Of a DNA stretch of 64,000 nt, positions 19,716 to 32,030 are shown piece after piece. The translations under genes were made by a program, and so were the position numbers. Numbering within the stretch: position 1 is the stretch's first letter; every line of letters starts with the position of its first letter. The notes below the pieces were generated by a model. The model saw nothing but the letters and a program-made list of their open reading frames with translations, had not been told where the DNA came from and did no database searches. The stretch spans positions 7,227,957 to 7,291,956 of the forward strand of contig OZ007569.1 in NCBI GenBank assembly GCA_963931925.1, read 5' to 3'. This DNA comes from Onchidella celtica. Taxonomy: Eukaryota; Mollusca; Gastropoda; Systellommatophora; Onchidiidae.

Positions 19716-21871
19716 ATTTCTGATACAACAATCAAATGGTGTGTGCAAAATGTCACTGAAATCTTTAGACCACCAAAAATCATGAACAAAGGCCGTACGC
19801 TGGCAGCCGTTTCGGGAAGGGGGGGGGGGGGAGGAGTTTGAAGGCAGGCATATAATTATAAATGGAGAGCGTGCATGGAGAGAAAAGGGTCGGGTCAAAA
19901 TGGCCAAATTTGAGGTTTCCTAGTTTATGGATGGCCCCTAGGATGATGATGGGAGTACAGTGATGTGAGCGCCAGAGATTGTGATCTGAGGACAAGATCA
20001 AATATCACGTCGAGTGGAGAGGTCCGGGAATTCAGCATTCCGAGATATTACAGCAGTGGATTACTTTTGACTATAAAAATATCCTGTTTACGATCTTGTA
20101 TTCCACATTTCTCTGGTCGGACATGATGGTGAAGAAATAAAGAGAGAACTGAAATTTGACTCGCTACTTCATATTTCTGTAATATAAAATTTCAGTTAGT
20201 TCCCAAGTGTTTCATAAGATACTTTTTTTCTCATTTAATTCTACAGCTCTTCTCGTAGCACATCTCTTTGAAGCGGCAAACAACTATTATAAACTGCAGC
20301 TTGCAAAAATGGGAAGATGGCGGAGAGAATCATTATGTCATTTTCTTTATCACATTTCCCCTTGGATACAGCCAATGAACTGCTCACGAGTGCTCATCAA
20401 GAGAAGCCATTACAACATGAGTTTAATATAATGTTTTCTGGTGCGTTTGATATCGCTCGACACGGGCGGTCTCACGCAAAGGTTACGGCCGGAGTTGCAG
20501 AGAAAGTAGAGAAAATTAACTGTGAAGATGCAAGTGTTAAAAAAATGGACGAAAACAACAACAAACAACTCATTCAGAAATTCATTTAAAAGTCCCCGAC
20601 CTTCAGCTATAGGTTGAGCATAGATCTGGGACTAGTTGCGGTCTGGATGCGCGTGAACAGCGATTACCCGTGATTAATTATACAAGATAGGGACAAATGA
20701 GAATTGGCTGCTCTCGAATGTTTCACAAGAATGATCAAGAAGACAATTAATTTGAAGTATTTTCCCCCTGCTGATGAAAAGTGGATTGGATTCGCATTTT
20801 GACCTCAATCTGAGGATTTCAAACGGCTGTTGTTAGGGGGGCGTAGCGTTTTACACAGAAAGCTATAGATGAACAGTGAACACAACCCAGTCTTTTCTCC
20901 ATTTGGCTTTATACATAGACTACGCCCCCCTAACATCATCCTTTCAAAACAGGCACCAAAACACCCAGCTGCAGTGTTACAGGAAAAAGATGGTTTGTGC
21001 CAATCGGGGTAAAATTCACATTTTAACATTATTTTATAGAATGAAGCGCATCCCCTCCTTCCCTCTTTTGTTTTAAAAATCCCAGTTATAACTTTGCAAC
21101 ACTAACAGTTTCTCTTGGTCGCCACAAAGTGGAAATCGAACAAAATAATAAAGCAGAACGAAAAGAGCATATCTTTAAGGTTTCCTGTATGATTTGGTTT
21201 TTGGCCTATAAGGTGTTTTCCCATAGCACGGCCGCCGGGGCCCTCAATCCCCCAAACAGCAGCAACACAATTGTTCCTGGAATATGAAGGAAATAGCATA
21301 AATGTGTAATTGTAGATACATGTACTGACTTCACAAAAAGTACATGTATAAATTTAAAGCGCCAGTAAAATCTCAGATCTTTATTTGCTTCCTTCCTGAC
21401 CCAGCGCCAGATATCTAGAGTGCTCTTCTAACATGCAAGAAATAATGACAGTCGACCCCCCCCCTCCCCCCGCCCGTTTGTTCTCTTCACGGTTCTGATG
21501 ACGTCATTCAGTGAATAGTTTCATTGTTATAACAAACCTTAACTTTCCTGTCGACGACGTTCGGGGCAGTGTAAGTTATGAAGAAGGTTGGATAATGATA
21601 GGGATGAGGAACCTGGAGTACATGAAAGCATTCATTCTTGTACAAAACCCCTGACTTTAAACAGAAAGTATTTTTATTAACCAATGGAAAGTTAAAATAT
21701 ATTTTCTGTCCTCATTTTCTTCAAGTAGATGCTATAATTTATTATGTTGTATGCATAATAATAATAATCCACAGTAATCATTATAATTATATACTGATAA
21801 TATAATAATAATAACTATAATAATGTGGAGTGCCAGTTTTCATTACATGGTTCGAAGGGTAATGAGTTAGT
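19716..21871. other. Non-coding stretch
   Basis: No gene is recognised. A 13-base G run lies at 19819-19831 and a C-rich run around 21456-21472. The phrase TAGGGGGGCGTAG near 20834 recurs in complement (CTACGCCCCCCTA) near 20921, giving a 13-bp inverted pair about 75 bp apart. AT-rich sequence with ATAATA repeats precedes the TAG array. Confidence 0.45.
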
Positions 21872-21921
21872 AGTATGTAGTAGTAGTGGTGGTAGTAGCA
21901 GGAGTAGCAGGGCGTAGTAGC

Positions 21922-21960
<39 letters not shown>

Positions 21961-21989
21961 CGTGGTAGTAGTAATAGTAGTAGTAGTAA

Positions 21990-22031
<42 letters not shown>

Positions 22032-22201
22032 CAGTAGTAGTTGTAGTAGTAGTAATAGCAGTTGTAGTAATAGTAGTGGTGGTAATAGTAGTAGTAGTAC
22101 GGTAGTAGTAGTAATAATAGTAGTATCGGTAGTAGCAGTTGTAGTAGTAGTAGTAGTAATAGTAGTATCGGTAGTAGCAGTTGTAGTAGTAGTAGTAGTA
22201 A

Positions 22202-22233
<32 letters not shown>

Positions 22234-22422
22234 ATAGTAGTAGTAGTAGTAGCAGTAGTAGTTGTAGTAGTAGTAATAGCAGTTGTAGTAATAGTAGTAG
22301 TGGTAATAGTAGTAGTAGTACGGTAGTAGTAGTAATAATAGTAGTATCGGTAGTAGCAGTTGTAGTAGTAGTAGTAGTAATAGTAGTATCGGTAGTAGCA
22401 GTTGTAGTAGTAGTAGTAGTAA

Positions 22423-22454
<32 letters not shown>

Positions 22455-22455
22455 A

Positions 22456-22493
<38 letters not shown>

Positions 22494-22497
22494 ATAA

Positions 22498-22531
<34 letters not shown>

Positions 22532-22532
22532 C
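21872..22532. repeat. (TAG)n trinucleotide array with a 221-bp internal duplication
   Basis: About 660 bp of AGT/TAG repeat carries scattered variant units (AAT, GCAG, TTG, CGG). The variants form a higher-order pattern: landmarks at 22031 and 22100 recur at 22252 and 22321, a 221-bp offset, so a block was duplicated inside the array. The poly-Tyr/Thr/Leu and poly-Ser/Val open frames across it are repeat translations. It abuts the 5' truncation point of a LINE remnant. Confidence 0.93.
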
Positions 22533-23246
22533 TATGGGGCTGAAACCTGGACAGTGTACCAATCGCATGCCAGAAAACTAAATCACTTTCATCTGGCCTG
22601 CCTTAGAAAGATCCTAAGGATCAAATGGCAGGATAAAATTCCAGACACTGAGGTCCTCAATCGTGCCAAGGAATTGAGCATCTTCTGCCACCTGAAAAAA
22701 TTCAGCTACGTTGGGGAGGACATGTTGTCAGAATGCCCGACTCCAGACTCCCTAAGCAAATCTTCTTCTCTGAGCTCTCCAATGGAACGAGGAATGTTGG
22801 GGCCCCAAAGAGACGTTACAAAGACACTCTCAAGCAATCACTGAAGGCCTTTGCCATTGATGTGAGTGAGTGGGAAAAGCTCTCGCTTGATCGTGCAAAT
22901 TGGAGGGCGGCCCTTACCAGAGGCAGCAAAGCATGGGAAGCTGACAGAGTCCAGCAGGCTATCAAAAAAAGAGAACGGCGCAAGGAAAGGCCCAGTGGTA
23001 CTGAACCAACGGAGCACTCTTGTCACTTATGCGGAAGGGTCTTCAGGGCAAAAATAGGACTTATCAGTCACATGAGAAGCCATAAGTCATGAAAGAACAG
23101 TCTTTCCATTCTGTCCTCTGTGTCCTTTACTTCTCTTTATTGTCCATGTGTTGAAAATTCTCAACAATTTCTGTTCTTTATTCCTCTGGTGTTGTTAAGG
23201 TCATCATCATACCTAATGGACGAACTATTATTATTATTATTAGTAG
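22533..23246 (+). pseudogene. LINE (non-LTR retrotransposon) 3' end with zinc-finger C-terminus
   Basis: The reading begins at YGAETWTVYQSHARKLNHFH and continues as the conserved C-terminal part of a LINE RT protein (LRKILRIKWQDKIPDTEVL; then WGGHVVRMPDSRLPKQ; then a DRANWRAAL segment). It ends with a C2H2-like finger (CHLCGRVFRAKIGLISHMRSH) and TGA at 23090-23092. A one-base deletion near 22690-22700 shifts the frame between the CHLKKF and WGGHVV parts, so it is dead. A 3' UTR follows to a TTA/TTATTA tail near 23228-23246. It is 5'-truncated directly against the TAG array. I do not assign a clade. Confidence 0.85.
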
Positions 23247-23570
23247 TCCATTCACGATATATCATAAAAACCACAGAAAAACTGTGGGGTCGCAGCAGGG
23301 CTATACAAGACTTCGAGCTTCCATGCATTTGGCGGACGGACGTGCTTTGGTGCTGCTAACGAAGCAAGAACTCGCAGCTAAGTAAACTGTTTCGCTTCGT
23401 TCCTGTTGAAGTCTTTTATTGTTCGAGTTTTTTTTCACTTGAAAAAGGCGAAAGCCGACAATTTTGTGTATTTTCTGTCTTCTCTTTAGTTTGCGTTGTA
23501 TTGTTTGGATTTTATTTCTCACGCGGGGTTTCGCAACATACAACTTTTTCTTTTTGCCCAATTTTGACTT

Positions 23571-23590
23571 TAGTAGTAGTAGTACCAGTG

Positions 23591-23628
<38 letters not shown>

Positions 23629-23668
23629 TGTTGTTGTGGTAGTAGTAATTAATAATAATAATAATGAT
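23571..23668. repeat. (AGT)n then (TAA)n microsatellite
   Basis: The TAG-type trinucleotide repeat with one ACCAGTGG interruption passes into TTG, then TAA/AAT units. It is the same motif as the larger array at 21872-22532, about 1 kb upstream. Confidence 0.9.
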
Positions 23669-26600
23669 GATAGTACAATACGGAGTGTTTAGTTTCACTA
23701 CACTTCGTCGAGTTGCTTGTAATAGTGGGGTCTAATAATAATTAAAAAAAAACCAACAAACGATTAAAACGTTGGAGCCACAATTAAACTCTAGTTGTGA
23801 GAGACAAAGCAAGACGACTTTATTCCACTCCTGGGATAATTAATATCCAGAGGTCTATACATTTAATTGTATAGTACAGCTGCTGTTCTCCAACACGGAA
23901 TCTCTGAATGGTCCGCCGACATTCTATTGATGTCATTGTTGTGTGTATACGCAGGGCACGCGCGGTGAGTCGTTTATCGAGCCAGCACCGTGTGAGTGCG
24001 CGAAGTCAAGAGCGGGGTTCAACTTAAGTGTAGCAGCGGGAGTTGGCGTTCATTGCAAGACTCGTTTTTCCCTGACGGAGTAAATCTCGTGTTTTTATGT
24101 AAGATTAGACACACTCGGGTGTACATAAGGCGGTATCTCACGTGGAATGTAGCAGTGCTTCAGTAGTGTTTCTCTGGACTTGACTTACTTTGCACTTGGT
24201 AAACTTACTTGATATTTGCTTATAAGCTTATTATTATACTGTGTGTCTTCGGTCTAAATATGATGTGGTAGGTGAGCTGGATTTAAAGACGCTGTCTAGA
24301 AAAGTAAGTGCTTGTTTGTGGTTCTTGGTCTCTCGTTTTTCCGTTGTAGTAACATTGCAAATGCATTAATGCCCACAGAAACCCGTAGCCAGCACAGTCC
24401 TACACACGTAGTATTCTCTTTATGGAATGGCTTCTGTAGGGAGCGTTCCAAATGAAGCCGAAATAGACAAAATAGTATAGCTGAATAGTAAACACAATAC
24501 AGTATAATTATTCTCCATTCGACGTTACTTGGAAACCGCGCCAACCAAAGCACTTTCTAACTTTTTAAACGTCTTGTCCTGACACACTTTCACGTACATA
24601 AGTTTAGGGGAAAGCTTTAAATTAAGATGCAACCCATTACCCGAGAACAAACGATGTTTTCATTCTTCAAGCATAAGCGATAAACTTCAAACTTCAGCAT
24701 TGGCAGTAATGAGAAATAAATCTGTAATATATATTTTCTGAACAACATCAGATCTCCAACCTTCAATCCCCATATTTTTTCTTAACCTAGCACCCCCCCC
24801 CTCCCCCCTCCACTCATACTTTCAGTTTTGGTGTATGCAAATATTCATTGATGGATAACAGGCTTTAATGAAACTTGTAGCAGGGGAGAGAATAGAAATC
24901 AGTGACAGATGTCTCTTGACCCTCGGCAAAATATCGCACAATCTACTATAACTACAATATAACCTGACCCAAATCACTTCGCGTTTTGTCTGTGTAGATT
25001 GACAGAAAATCTCTCTTTTCTCAGTACCGACAGCGCAACTATTTTAACACACATGGCTCTGAACGAATCTTCATAGTTTAATAATTCGTTATTACCGAGT
25101 GTATTATACTCAAATCTTTGACCAAAAATGGTTTTGTTTACATCATTGGACTTTTTAAAAAACAGCAGCGAGAATTATTATTTTTCTGGGCACGAGAAGT
25201 AGATATCTGACAAACTGGGTCAGGCATGTTTAGCAGTTGTGTTATTCCATAAATCCTCATTCCCGCCTCTCACCTTTCTCAAATTGCCCGCTCTTTAGAG
25301 TTGTTAAATCTGAAACAAGTAAACGAACACTGGAGATTGATAACATTGATGATGAAGGAAGGGAAAAACTGACCCTCGAACCCCACACCCATCCACTTAG
25401 CTGTGTACAAGCTTTAGAAAGTCACTATGTAAGTGCGTAATAATATAATACTATGTAACATGTGCATTCTAAATTTTTTTTTTTTTTTTTAAACCACGCT
25501 TTTAGCTAAGCTTGATGTTATGCAGGCATTTCATTTTGAAAACATCAGCTTAAATGTATGCAGTCTCAGGCTAACTGCGTGTCAACGATCTGGTTATATC
25601 CCTTCAAATACTGAACGAGGATTTTAGCGGCTCACTATGATCTAACGACACCCGAACAATTATGTCACTTAAACGAAAACTACATTGATTATTTTTTTTT
25701 CTTTAAACTAGATGAGGTACCCGGGGATAGGCCTGTGTTTCAACCATCCTCACTCCCTCTTTGAGTCTTTCTGATCTAGACAATTTCCCATAATGATCAA
25801 TAGTCTTGCTTCAGAACGTGCGGGAGGACACTACGCACCAGCTGAACGATTGTCAAGTACAGTCTCCCCTTGCAGTAGGTTTATCCAATGGAGAACAAAA
25901 AAAGAGATCGTTGTATTGCGATTCTAATTGCGATCCTGTCATCATACACTACAGTAACATTTAGTTTCTCTCAAGGATACAATGCAACAGTTATCACGGG
26001 GAATCACAGTGAAACAACTGGCCACTGGCCACTCGCTTGGCAATGTAAACAAGACTCCCTCCCCCATCTCTCTTACCCCCCCCCCCCGCCATGCATTCTA
26101 TATTCTTTTTCATCTTAATTACGATTACTGTAGATAGAGTCTTCCCGATTTACCCACACCTTTCTAAAGTGAGAACAAAAGCTTTTCGTGCACTGTATTG
26201 TCAAAATCACTCGTTCAAGCAGTCGCTAATATTATATATTCATGTCAGTTCTCTGAACTTGTCTGGAAGTGACAGAGAACCTTGACCTCACTACAAGCAA
26301 CGGCTCAGTCGTTGTTATTTTAATTTATGAATCAATGAATGCATTCCGTAGCATACAGTACACCGTTACGTTGAGCGCACTTTGATCTAGCCTTGATAGT
26401 TCGGTAGTACTTAACGAAATGGCGCTGATTGTACTTTTTGAAATTTAGAATCTGCAACATCACATTTCTGTCTGTGATGATACATGTACAGTGCTGGAAA
26501 ATATCGGCAAATACTTACATTAGATCTCGATGTTTTATGTGAGCTAAAGCACTCGGGTTAACCACCTGTTTCCCCCAAATTCCTTGTTTCTAACAACACT

Positions 26601-28000
26601 TCACCAGTGTGCGGGAATTTCATCAACGTACTATGTTTTCATGTTCATGTATTTGTACCTGAGCTTCAGTTACTCACGTTCATCCAGCCAGTGATAACAT
26701 TTTTTTTCTTCTCTTCTGAGTTCTTTTTCCCGCTGTGAGTTGTAAAGAACATAGTGTCTTCAGTATATTCACCGCCATTCTACCTCGTACCCACTCATTC
26801 ACCTTTCAGTCCTCTTACATGAAATTTTCTTTTCATTTCTCTTGTCATCAGGACCAGATTCATCCCGGGGGGGGGGGGGGGGCACTTCAGGTTCGATGAA
26901 CAGAAATACACAGAAATTGAAATAGGTATTCACGGTAAATCACCAAATTCGCACATCAAAGTGAGTTTTTTGCGTGTAATAAATTGGACTTGACAAGTTA
27001 CACACACAGAAAGGTTAAAATCAGTTATCTCTGATGTAAATATACATAATATGTTTTGTATATATGGAAATTGATACAGGCCAGCAAAACCCCAAGTAGA
27101 TTTTAGGTAAGACAAAATGCAAAGAACATAGCTTTGCTACTATGTGCTCGTTTAGTTTCCATAACTGACAATGGCTGTGTCAACAAAAGTTAAATTCATT
27201 TCTTGTCTAGAGGCGGACCCATTCTGGCGGAAAGGGGGGGGGGGGGAGGGGGCAATTTGCTCCGTCTGCCTCTGTAAATCCGGCCCTTACTGCCCCACTC
27301 TTGAATTTGCTAAAGCTCGTACGGAAAAAAATCACGCAACCGGGATGGATCTTGTTTTCATTGTCTGGGAATGTTCCGGGAGGATGACGTATTAAGGACT
27401 TTTTTTTTTATTCGTTCATGTGTTGTTTTTGGTGGGAACCTGCGTGAAAGATAACTCGAAGCCTACAGGCAATCCAAGTACTGAAGTTCATCCTCTGCAT
27501 TTTGTTTCATTTATTTGCTTGTTGGTTTTGTAGTGTTCACATTATATAAACCATTCATATGAAATAAGATTTCAATGAAAACTGATGCATTCTTTGGTAA
27601 ATCAATAAACGCTTGTGTGCTTTTCATGTGCAGTATACCGTTACGTATACTGGCAAGTTTCGACGGAGGATTTTTCTTAAAGGGCCATATAATATCCACT
27701 TGATTTTTGTGAAGAAAGCAGCGCCACCATCTCCCGCCATTTACGTTATTGTTATGACAGCGTGGTGTTGCACGATATGAGTACAAACGATTATAGTCCC
27801 AATGCGTCAGATCGCTTTACAAAATAACTGCCTAAAAAGCCATATATAATAATATCATTGTTTTCATGACATTTAGTTGACTTCTGTTCACAGCATGAGT
27901 TGAGCAACGCGCGGAATGGCAACATTGGGTTAACCTATACACTTTCCCTTTGTTCTGGGCCCTGCGAGTCTCATTATGATACATTGTATATAAAATTTAT
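23669..28000. other. Non-coding stretch, no gene identified
   Basis: I cannot assign any exon. The segment 23940-24070 is richer in CpG (for example GGGCACGCGCGGTGAGTCG) and contains splice-donor-like GGTGAGT, with another near 24270 (GTAGGTGAGC); it could be an upstream exon or promoter, at very low confidence. Homopolymer runs are G16 at 26867-26882, G13 at 27234-27246, C12 at 26076-26087 and a T-rich run near 25476-25491. Confidence 0.4.
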
Positions 28001-28390
28001 AGCGAGGTCCAGTGGGGCAGTGAAGGTTTCTTGCATTTGGCTGCCTTTGGGGGGGGGGGGGGAGGGGGGCTATTGTTATAGGTACGTACGCACCCCAACC
28101 GTTTTGAGGTAGGGGCGAGTACGTGCACGTACTATCCCTAATCGCGTCCTTATCTCAACCCTAAATCTTATCGAATCCCTAACGTTGCCCTCTACCCTTT
28201 CAACTAAAAAAAACGGGAGGAAAACAAACAGAAAATCTGAAAAAAAAAGAAAAAGATTAATCATAATTAATTTAGTCTGTTTGTCAAGGGGCATTCCGGA
28301 AGGAGCTCTCTAGCTCTAGAGTCACAAAAGGCTTTAAAATACGTGCCTCTAGCGAGACAGTGAAGATTTCTTGCATTTGGCTGCATTTTT
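28001..28390 (-). repeat. Dispersed repeat R, copy 1, inside 35-45-bp direct repeats
   Basis: The core repeat at 28082-28345 reads on the minus strand as GTGACTC-AGAGCTAGAGAGCTCC, then a T-rich CCTCC-GTTTTTT stretch, then GATTTAGGGTTGAG-ATAAGGACG. Related copies lie at 29171-29270 with 29741-29900, and at 43857-44068. Outside the core, AGCGAG followed by CAGTGAAG-TTTCTTGCATTTGGCTGC occurs at 28001-28048 and again at 28351-28390, so the copy sits between long direct repeats. A G14 run (28049-28062) follows the left one. The type is unknown. Confidence 0.6.
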
Positions 28391-29170
28391 TTTTCTCAGA
28401 ATGTTGCCAGAGAAAGTGTCTTCGCTGTCGTAGTTCTAACAATTTGAAAGTATTGTTGTGGCTGAATTGCCAGCTTTTGTTACTTCGGCCGAGAAAATCT
28501 TTGCCCGGTCAGATTTCCTAGGATTGGTACACCTGTTATCAGTCCCTAGCCAAGACGACGCCGAGGGTCATATCAACACCGTTGTTGTTTTTGCAATATA
28601 TACAGGGTTTGGTTTAGGTATTTGGCGATATGGCAAAAACACAAAAACGATTTCCTTTAAGCTGTTAAATTTCAATAAAAGCCTGATTTTGGCACAGTTC
28701 GTGAAAATAATCATGGTCACGCGGCGGAAATAGCATTGTGGATTAGAATGTGTATTCGATCCTCAGAACCATTTCCTAAAAATAGTTTCGCTTTCAAATA
28801 CACGAGTGCAGTACGCAGTTATTAAAAAAGTCATGCATTTCCGACAATTTGCTACACTTTATACCTTACGTTCACTAAAAACGCAGCCCTTGATTTGCTA
28901 ATGAACAAAACGCTGTTTGTGTTAGATCTAACTTCAACCACATAAAATTTTTTAAAAAGTAAAGAGAGAGCTTAGCATAAAGAGGCAAGTACATAGCATC
29001 ATAGCTCCACAACTAAAAAACGTAAGTGGGCACAGTTTATCGTGACGGTTTACTCGGTTTACACAAAACATGAATGGCAACTTCAAGTTGGCAGAAATGT
29101 ATCTTTGCCTATGCCGTATTCCGAAAGGAAAGTTGTTACAAGCACCTAGGTCCCCCACGTTTTTACCGGT
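28391..29170. other. Non-coding stretch
   Basis: No gene, RNA or repeat is recognised. A 91-codon plus-strand frame at 28458-28733 has no motif that I know. Confidence 0.45.
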
Positions 29171-29900
29171 CACGTATTTTAAAGCCGTTTGTGACTCCAG
29201 AGCTAGTATAGAGAGCCTCTCCCGAAATGCTCCATGACAACAGCCTTAATTAAATATGATTAACTAGCTGAGATCGCCGGCCCTGCCCGAGATAAATCGG
29301 TTTGAATATTGGTTTCAGTTCTGGGTGGTTATTATGGACCTGCTTCATCTGGCCTGTTCCTATTTGTTTATTTTATTTTTGTTTGTTTGTTTTTAAATAC
29401 GTCATACTGCTCTGCCTTTGTGAGTTGACATCCTGCGCATCCCGTACAACAGCATGATTTGCGCACGGGTTAGTGTGTTTGATAGTGAACACATCGCAAG
29501 AAGTGATAACGAAACCTTAAAATGGCGAACCATGACTCGAAATAGATCTAAATGATGGCGAAACAATAAATTTCCAATAAAAAAAACTACACCAATTTGA
29601 GACTTCTATTAAAAACTGTGCAACCTTACATCCATTCTGATGCACCATATAAAATTTGAAGTCTGAGTGTTGAGTGGTTCAGAAGCCTTTTGCAACGAAA
29701 AATCTCAAGTCCACAAATATATATAGTATAGATTATACATTCAGACTTTCTTTTTCTTTTCCTCCTGTTTTTTGTTGAAAGGGTAGGGGGCAAGGTTAGG
29801 GATTTGATAGGATTTAGGGTTGAGGATAAGGACGGGGTTAGGGATAGGTACGTATACGTGCGCGCCTCTAGCACAAAATGCTTGGGATGCGTACGTACTT
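29171..29900 (+). repeat. Dispersed repeat R, copy 2, split by about 470 bp
   Basis: The first half of the repeat (29171 to about 29270, ATTTTAAAGCC, GTGACTCCAGAGCTAG, CAGCCTTAATTAA) and the second half (about 29741-29900, CTTTTCCTCCTG, GATTTAGGGTTGAGGATAAGGACGG, ending near CGTACGTACTT) are both present in the correct order and orientation. About 470 bp of unrelated sequence lies between them. The copy at 43857-44068 joins the same halves directly, so this one is interrupted by an insertion whose identity I cannot give. Confidence 0.6.
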
Positions 29901-29934
29901 ATAACAACAGATTTCCGAAAGGCTTTCGTATTAA

Positions 29935-30157
29935 CCCTTTCGGTGTCACAGTCCTGGGACATAGTGGCAAATTATATTACCAGGCAATCCCTCCAGAAAC
30001 TCATGGAAACGAAATTATAAGGCTCTCGTTCGTACTTGCATACTACTTTACCATAGATTCAGTCTACCCCCGATCGACCGCTAAAGCAGTCTTGGTGCAC
30101 ATAATTTATATAGAAAAATGCTGGCAATCGCTATGGAGGTCTGTGACACCGAAAGGG
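29935..30157. mobile_element. piggyBac-like MITE
   Basis: This 223-bp element has perfect 17-bp terminal inverted repeats, CCCTTTCGGTGTCACAG at 29935-29951 and the complement at 30141-30157. TTAA flanks it on both sides (29931-29934 and 30158-30161). TTAA targets plus CCC-type ends are the signature of the piggyBac superfamily. There is no transposase, so it would depend on one supplied elsewhere. Open frames running through it are accidental. Confidence 0.88.
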
Positions 30158-30631
30158 TTAATAGATTAACCCAATACCTGATATTATTAACGTCAACGTC
30201 AGAAACAGTTAATGCCAAATTATAGACAGATTTAGCACAAAGCCAATCTTGTATGGCTTCAAACGTTCACTTTATCCTAAAGTTAGGATTAATTAGAGTA
30301 TGACTAGTGTAATGGACGCATTGTTAAACATTCCCTTATCATGGCCGAAACAGATATATGTCGTCTGGTTTTTAAATGTAAGTTTCTAGGGCTGTGAACT
30401 CTGGCGGCGACAGGTGTTTTAAAATGCATGCCCCAAATGCTCTCAAATGTTGAGTATACAACATTTGCAACTCACTTACACATAATTTGTCTCCATACGT
30501 ACACAACACACTCTTGCACACCTGCATTTGATCATGATCATTTTTTGTTGCAATGTGTGTTATGCTGTTGTTTTTATTGTCGGGATTTCGCACAGGTGTA
30601 CTTATTATATGCATAAAAGTCAGGCATACTG

Positions 30632-31700
30632 ATCTAATGGCTGCAGAGTTATGCATGGTGGTCTTATGACTGTAAAGTTGTGCATGGTGATCTCATGACT
30701 GTAAAGTCATGTTTGTTGGTCTAATGACTGCAAAGTTGTGCATGATGGTCTAATGTAAAGTTGTGCATGATGGTCTAATGTAAAGTTGTGCATGATGGTC
30801 TAATGTAAAGTCGTGCATGTTGGTCTAATGTAAAGTCGTGCATGATGGTCTAATGTAAAGTTGTGCATGATGGTCTAATGTAAAGTTGTGCATGATGGTC
30901 TAATGTAAAGTCGTGCATGATGGTCTAATGTAAAGTTGTGCATGATGGTCTAATGTAAAGTTGTGCATGATGGTCTAATGTAAAGTTGTGCATGATGGTC
31001 TAATGTAAAGTTGTGCATGATGGTCTAATGTAAAGTTGTGCATGATGGTCTAATGTAAAGTTGTGCATGATGGTCTAATGTAAAGTTGTGCATGATGGTC
31101 TAATGTAAAGTTGTGCATGATGGTCTAATGTAAAGTTGTGCATGATGGTCTAATGTAAAGTTGTGCATGATGGTCTAATGTAAAGTTGTGCATGATGGTC
31201 TAATGTAAAGTTGTGCATGATGGTCTAATGTAAAGTTGTGCATGATGGTCTAATGTAAAGTTGTGCATGATGGTCTAATGTAAAGTTGTGCATGATGGTC
31301 TAATGTAAAGTTGTGCATGATGGTCTAATGTAAAGTTGTGCATGCTGATGGTCTAATGTAAAGTTGTGCATGATGGTCTAATGTAAAGTTGTGCATGATG
31401 GTCTAATGTAAAGTTGTGCATGATGGTCTAATGTAAAGTTGTGCATGATGGTCTAATGTAAAGTTGTGCATGATGGTCTAATGTAAAGTTGTGCATGATG
31501 GTCTAATGTAAAGTTGTGCATGATGGTCTAATGTAAAGTTGTGCATGATGGTCTAATGTAAAGTTGTGCATGATGGTCTAATGTAAAGTTGTGCATGTTG
31601 ATGGTCTAATGTAAAGTTGTGCATGATGGTCTAATGTAAAGTTGTGCATGTTGGTCTAAAGACTGAAACGTTGTGGATGTTGTCCAATGTCTGTCAAGTA
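30632..31700. repeat. Minisatellite, 25-bp unit, about 36 central copies
   Basis: The central array (about 30754-31654) repeats TGGTCTAATGTAAAGTTGTGCATGA-type units almost without change, apart from early TCG for TTG variants and two 3-bp insertions near 31343 and 31598. Units at the two edges (30632-30753 and about 31655-31700) are longer, carrying an extra ACTG (29-bp form), and are more diverged. The short form therefore looks like a 4-bp deletion derivative that was then amplified. It does not alternate conserved repeats with unique spacers. Confidence 0.95.
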
Positions 31701-32030
31701 AAGTCATGCACGTTGGTCTGCATGTGTGAGAAATCATGTTGACTAATCTACCTACTACCTGTGTGATCTAACGTTATAACAGTGGTCTAGCAGCTTCAGC
31801 AGTTTGTGAAAAAAAAAAAATGGGGGGGGGGGGGGCAAAAATCATGGGACTCAAGAAGACTTTGGCTGGCACGGTCATGTCGGAATTTTACCGACAAAAT
31901 ATCAAAGAGTATCTTTATCTCATCCCCATCCCCTCGTCTCCCCAAATATTATATCTCCCTCGTGTAATACCGACAAGGCACTTGCCCAGTTCTGTATCCC
32001 CGTGAAAAAAAACAACAAAACTGTCGTATA

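Noticed and set aside
21867..22568. 233-codon Tyr/Thr/Leu-rich frame and the overlapping 146-codon Ser/Val-rich frame
   Set aside because: Both are direct translations of the TAG trinucleotide array in different phases, with no non-repeat domain.
29804..30169. 121-codon plus-strand frame
   Set aside because: It spans the end of dispersed repeat R and the whole piggyBac-like MITE, so it cannot be an ancestral gene.
30632..31700. Possible CRISPR array
   Set aside because: Units are contiguous 25-mers with no unique spacers, in a clearly eukaryotic setting; it is a minisatellite.
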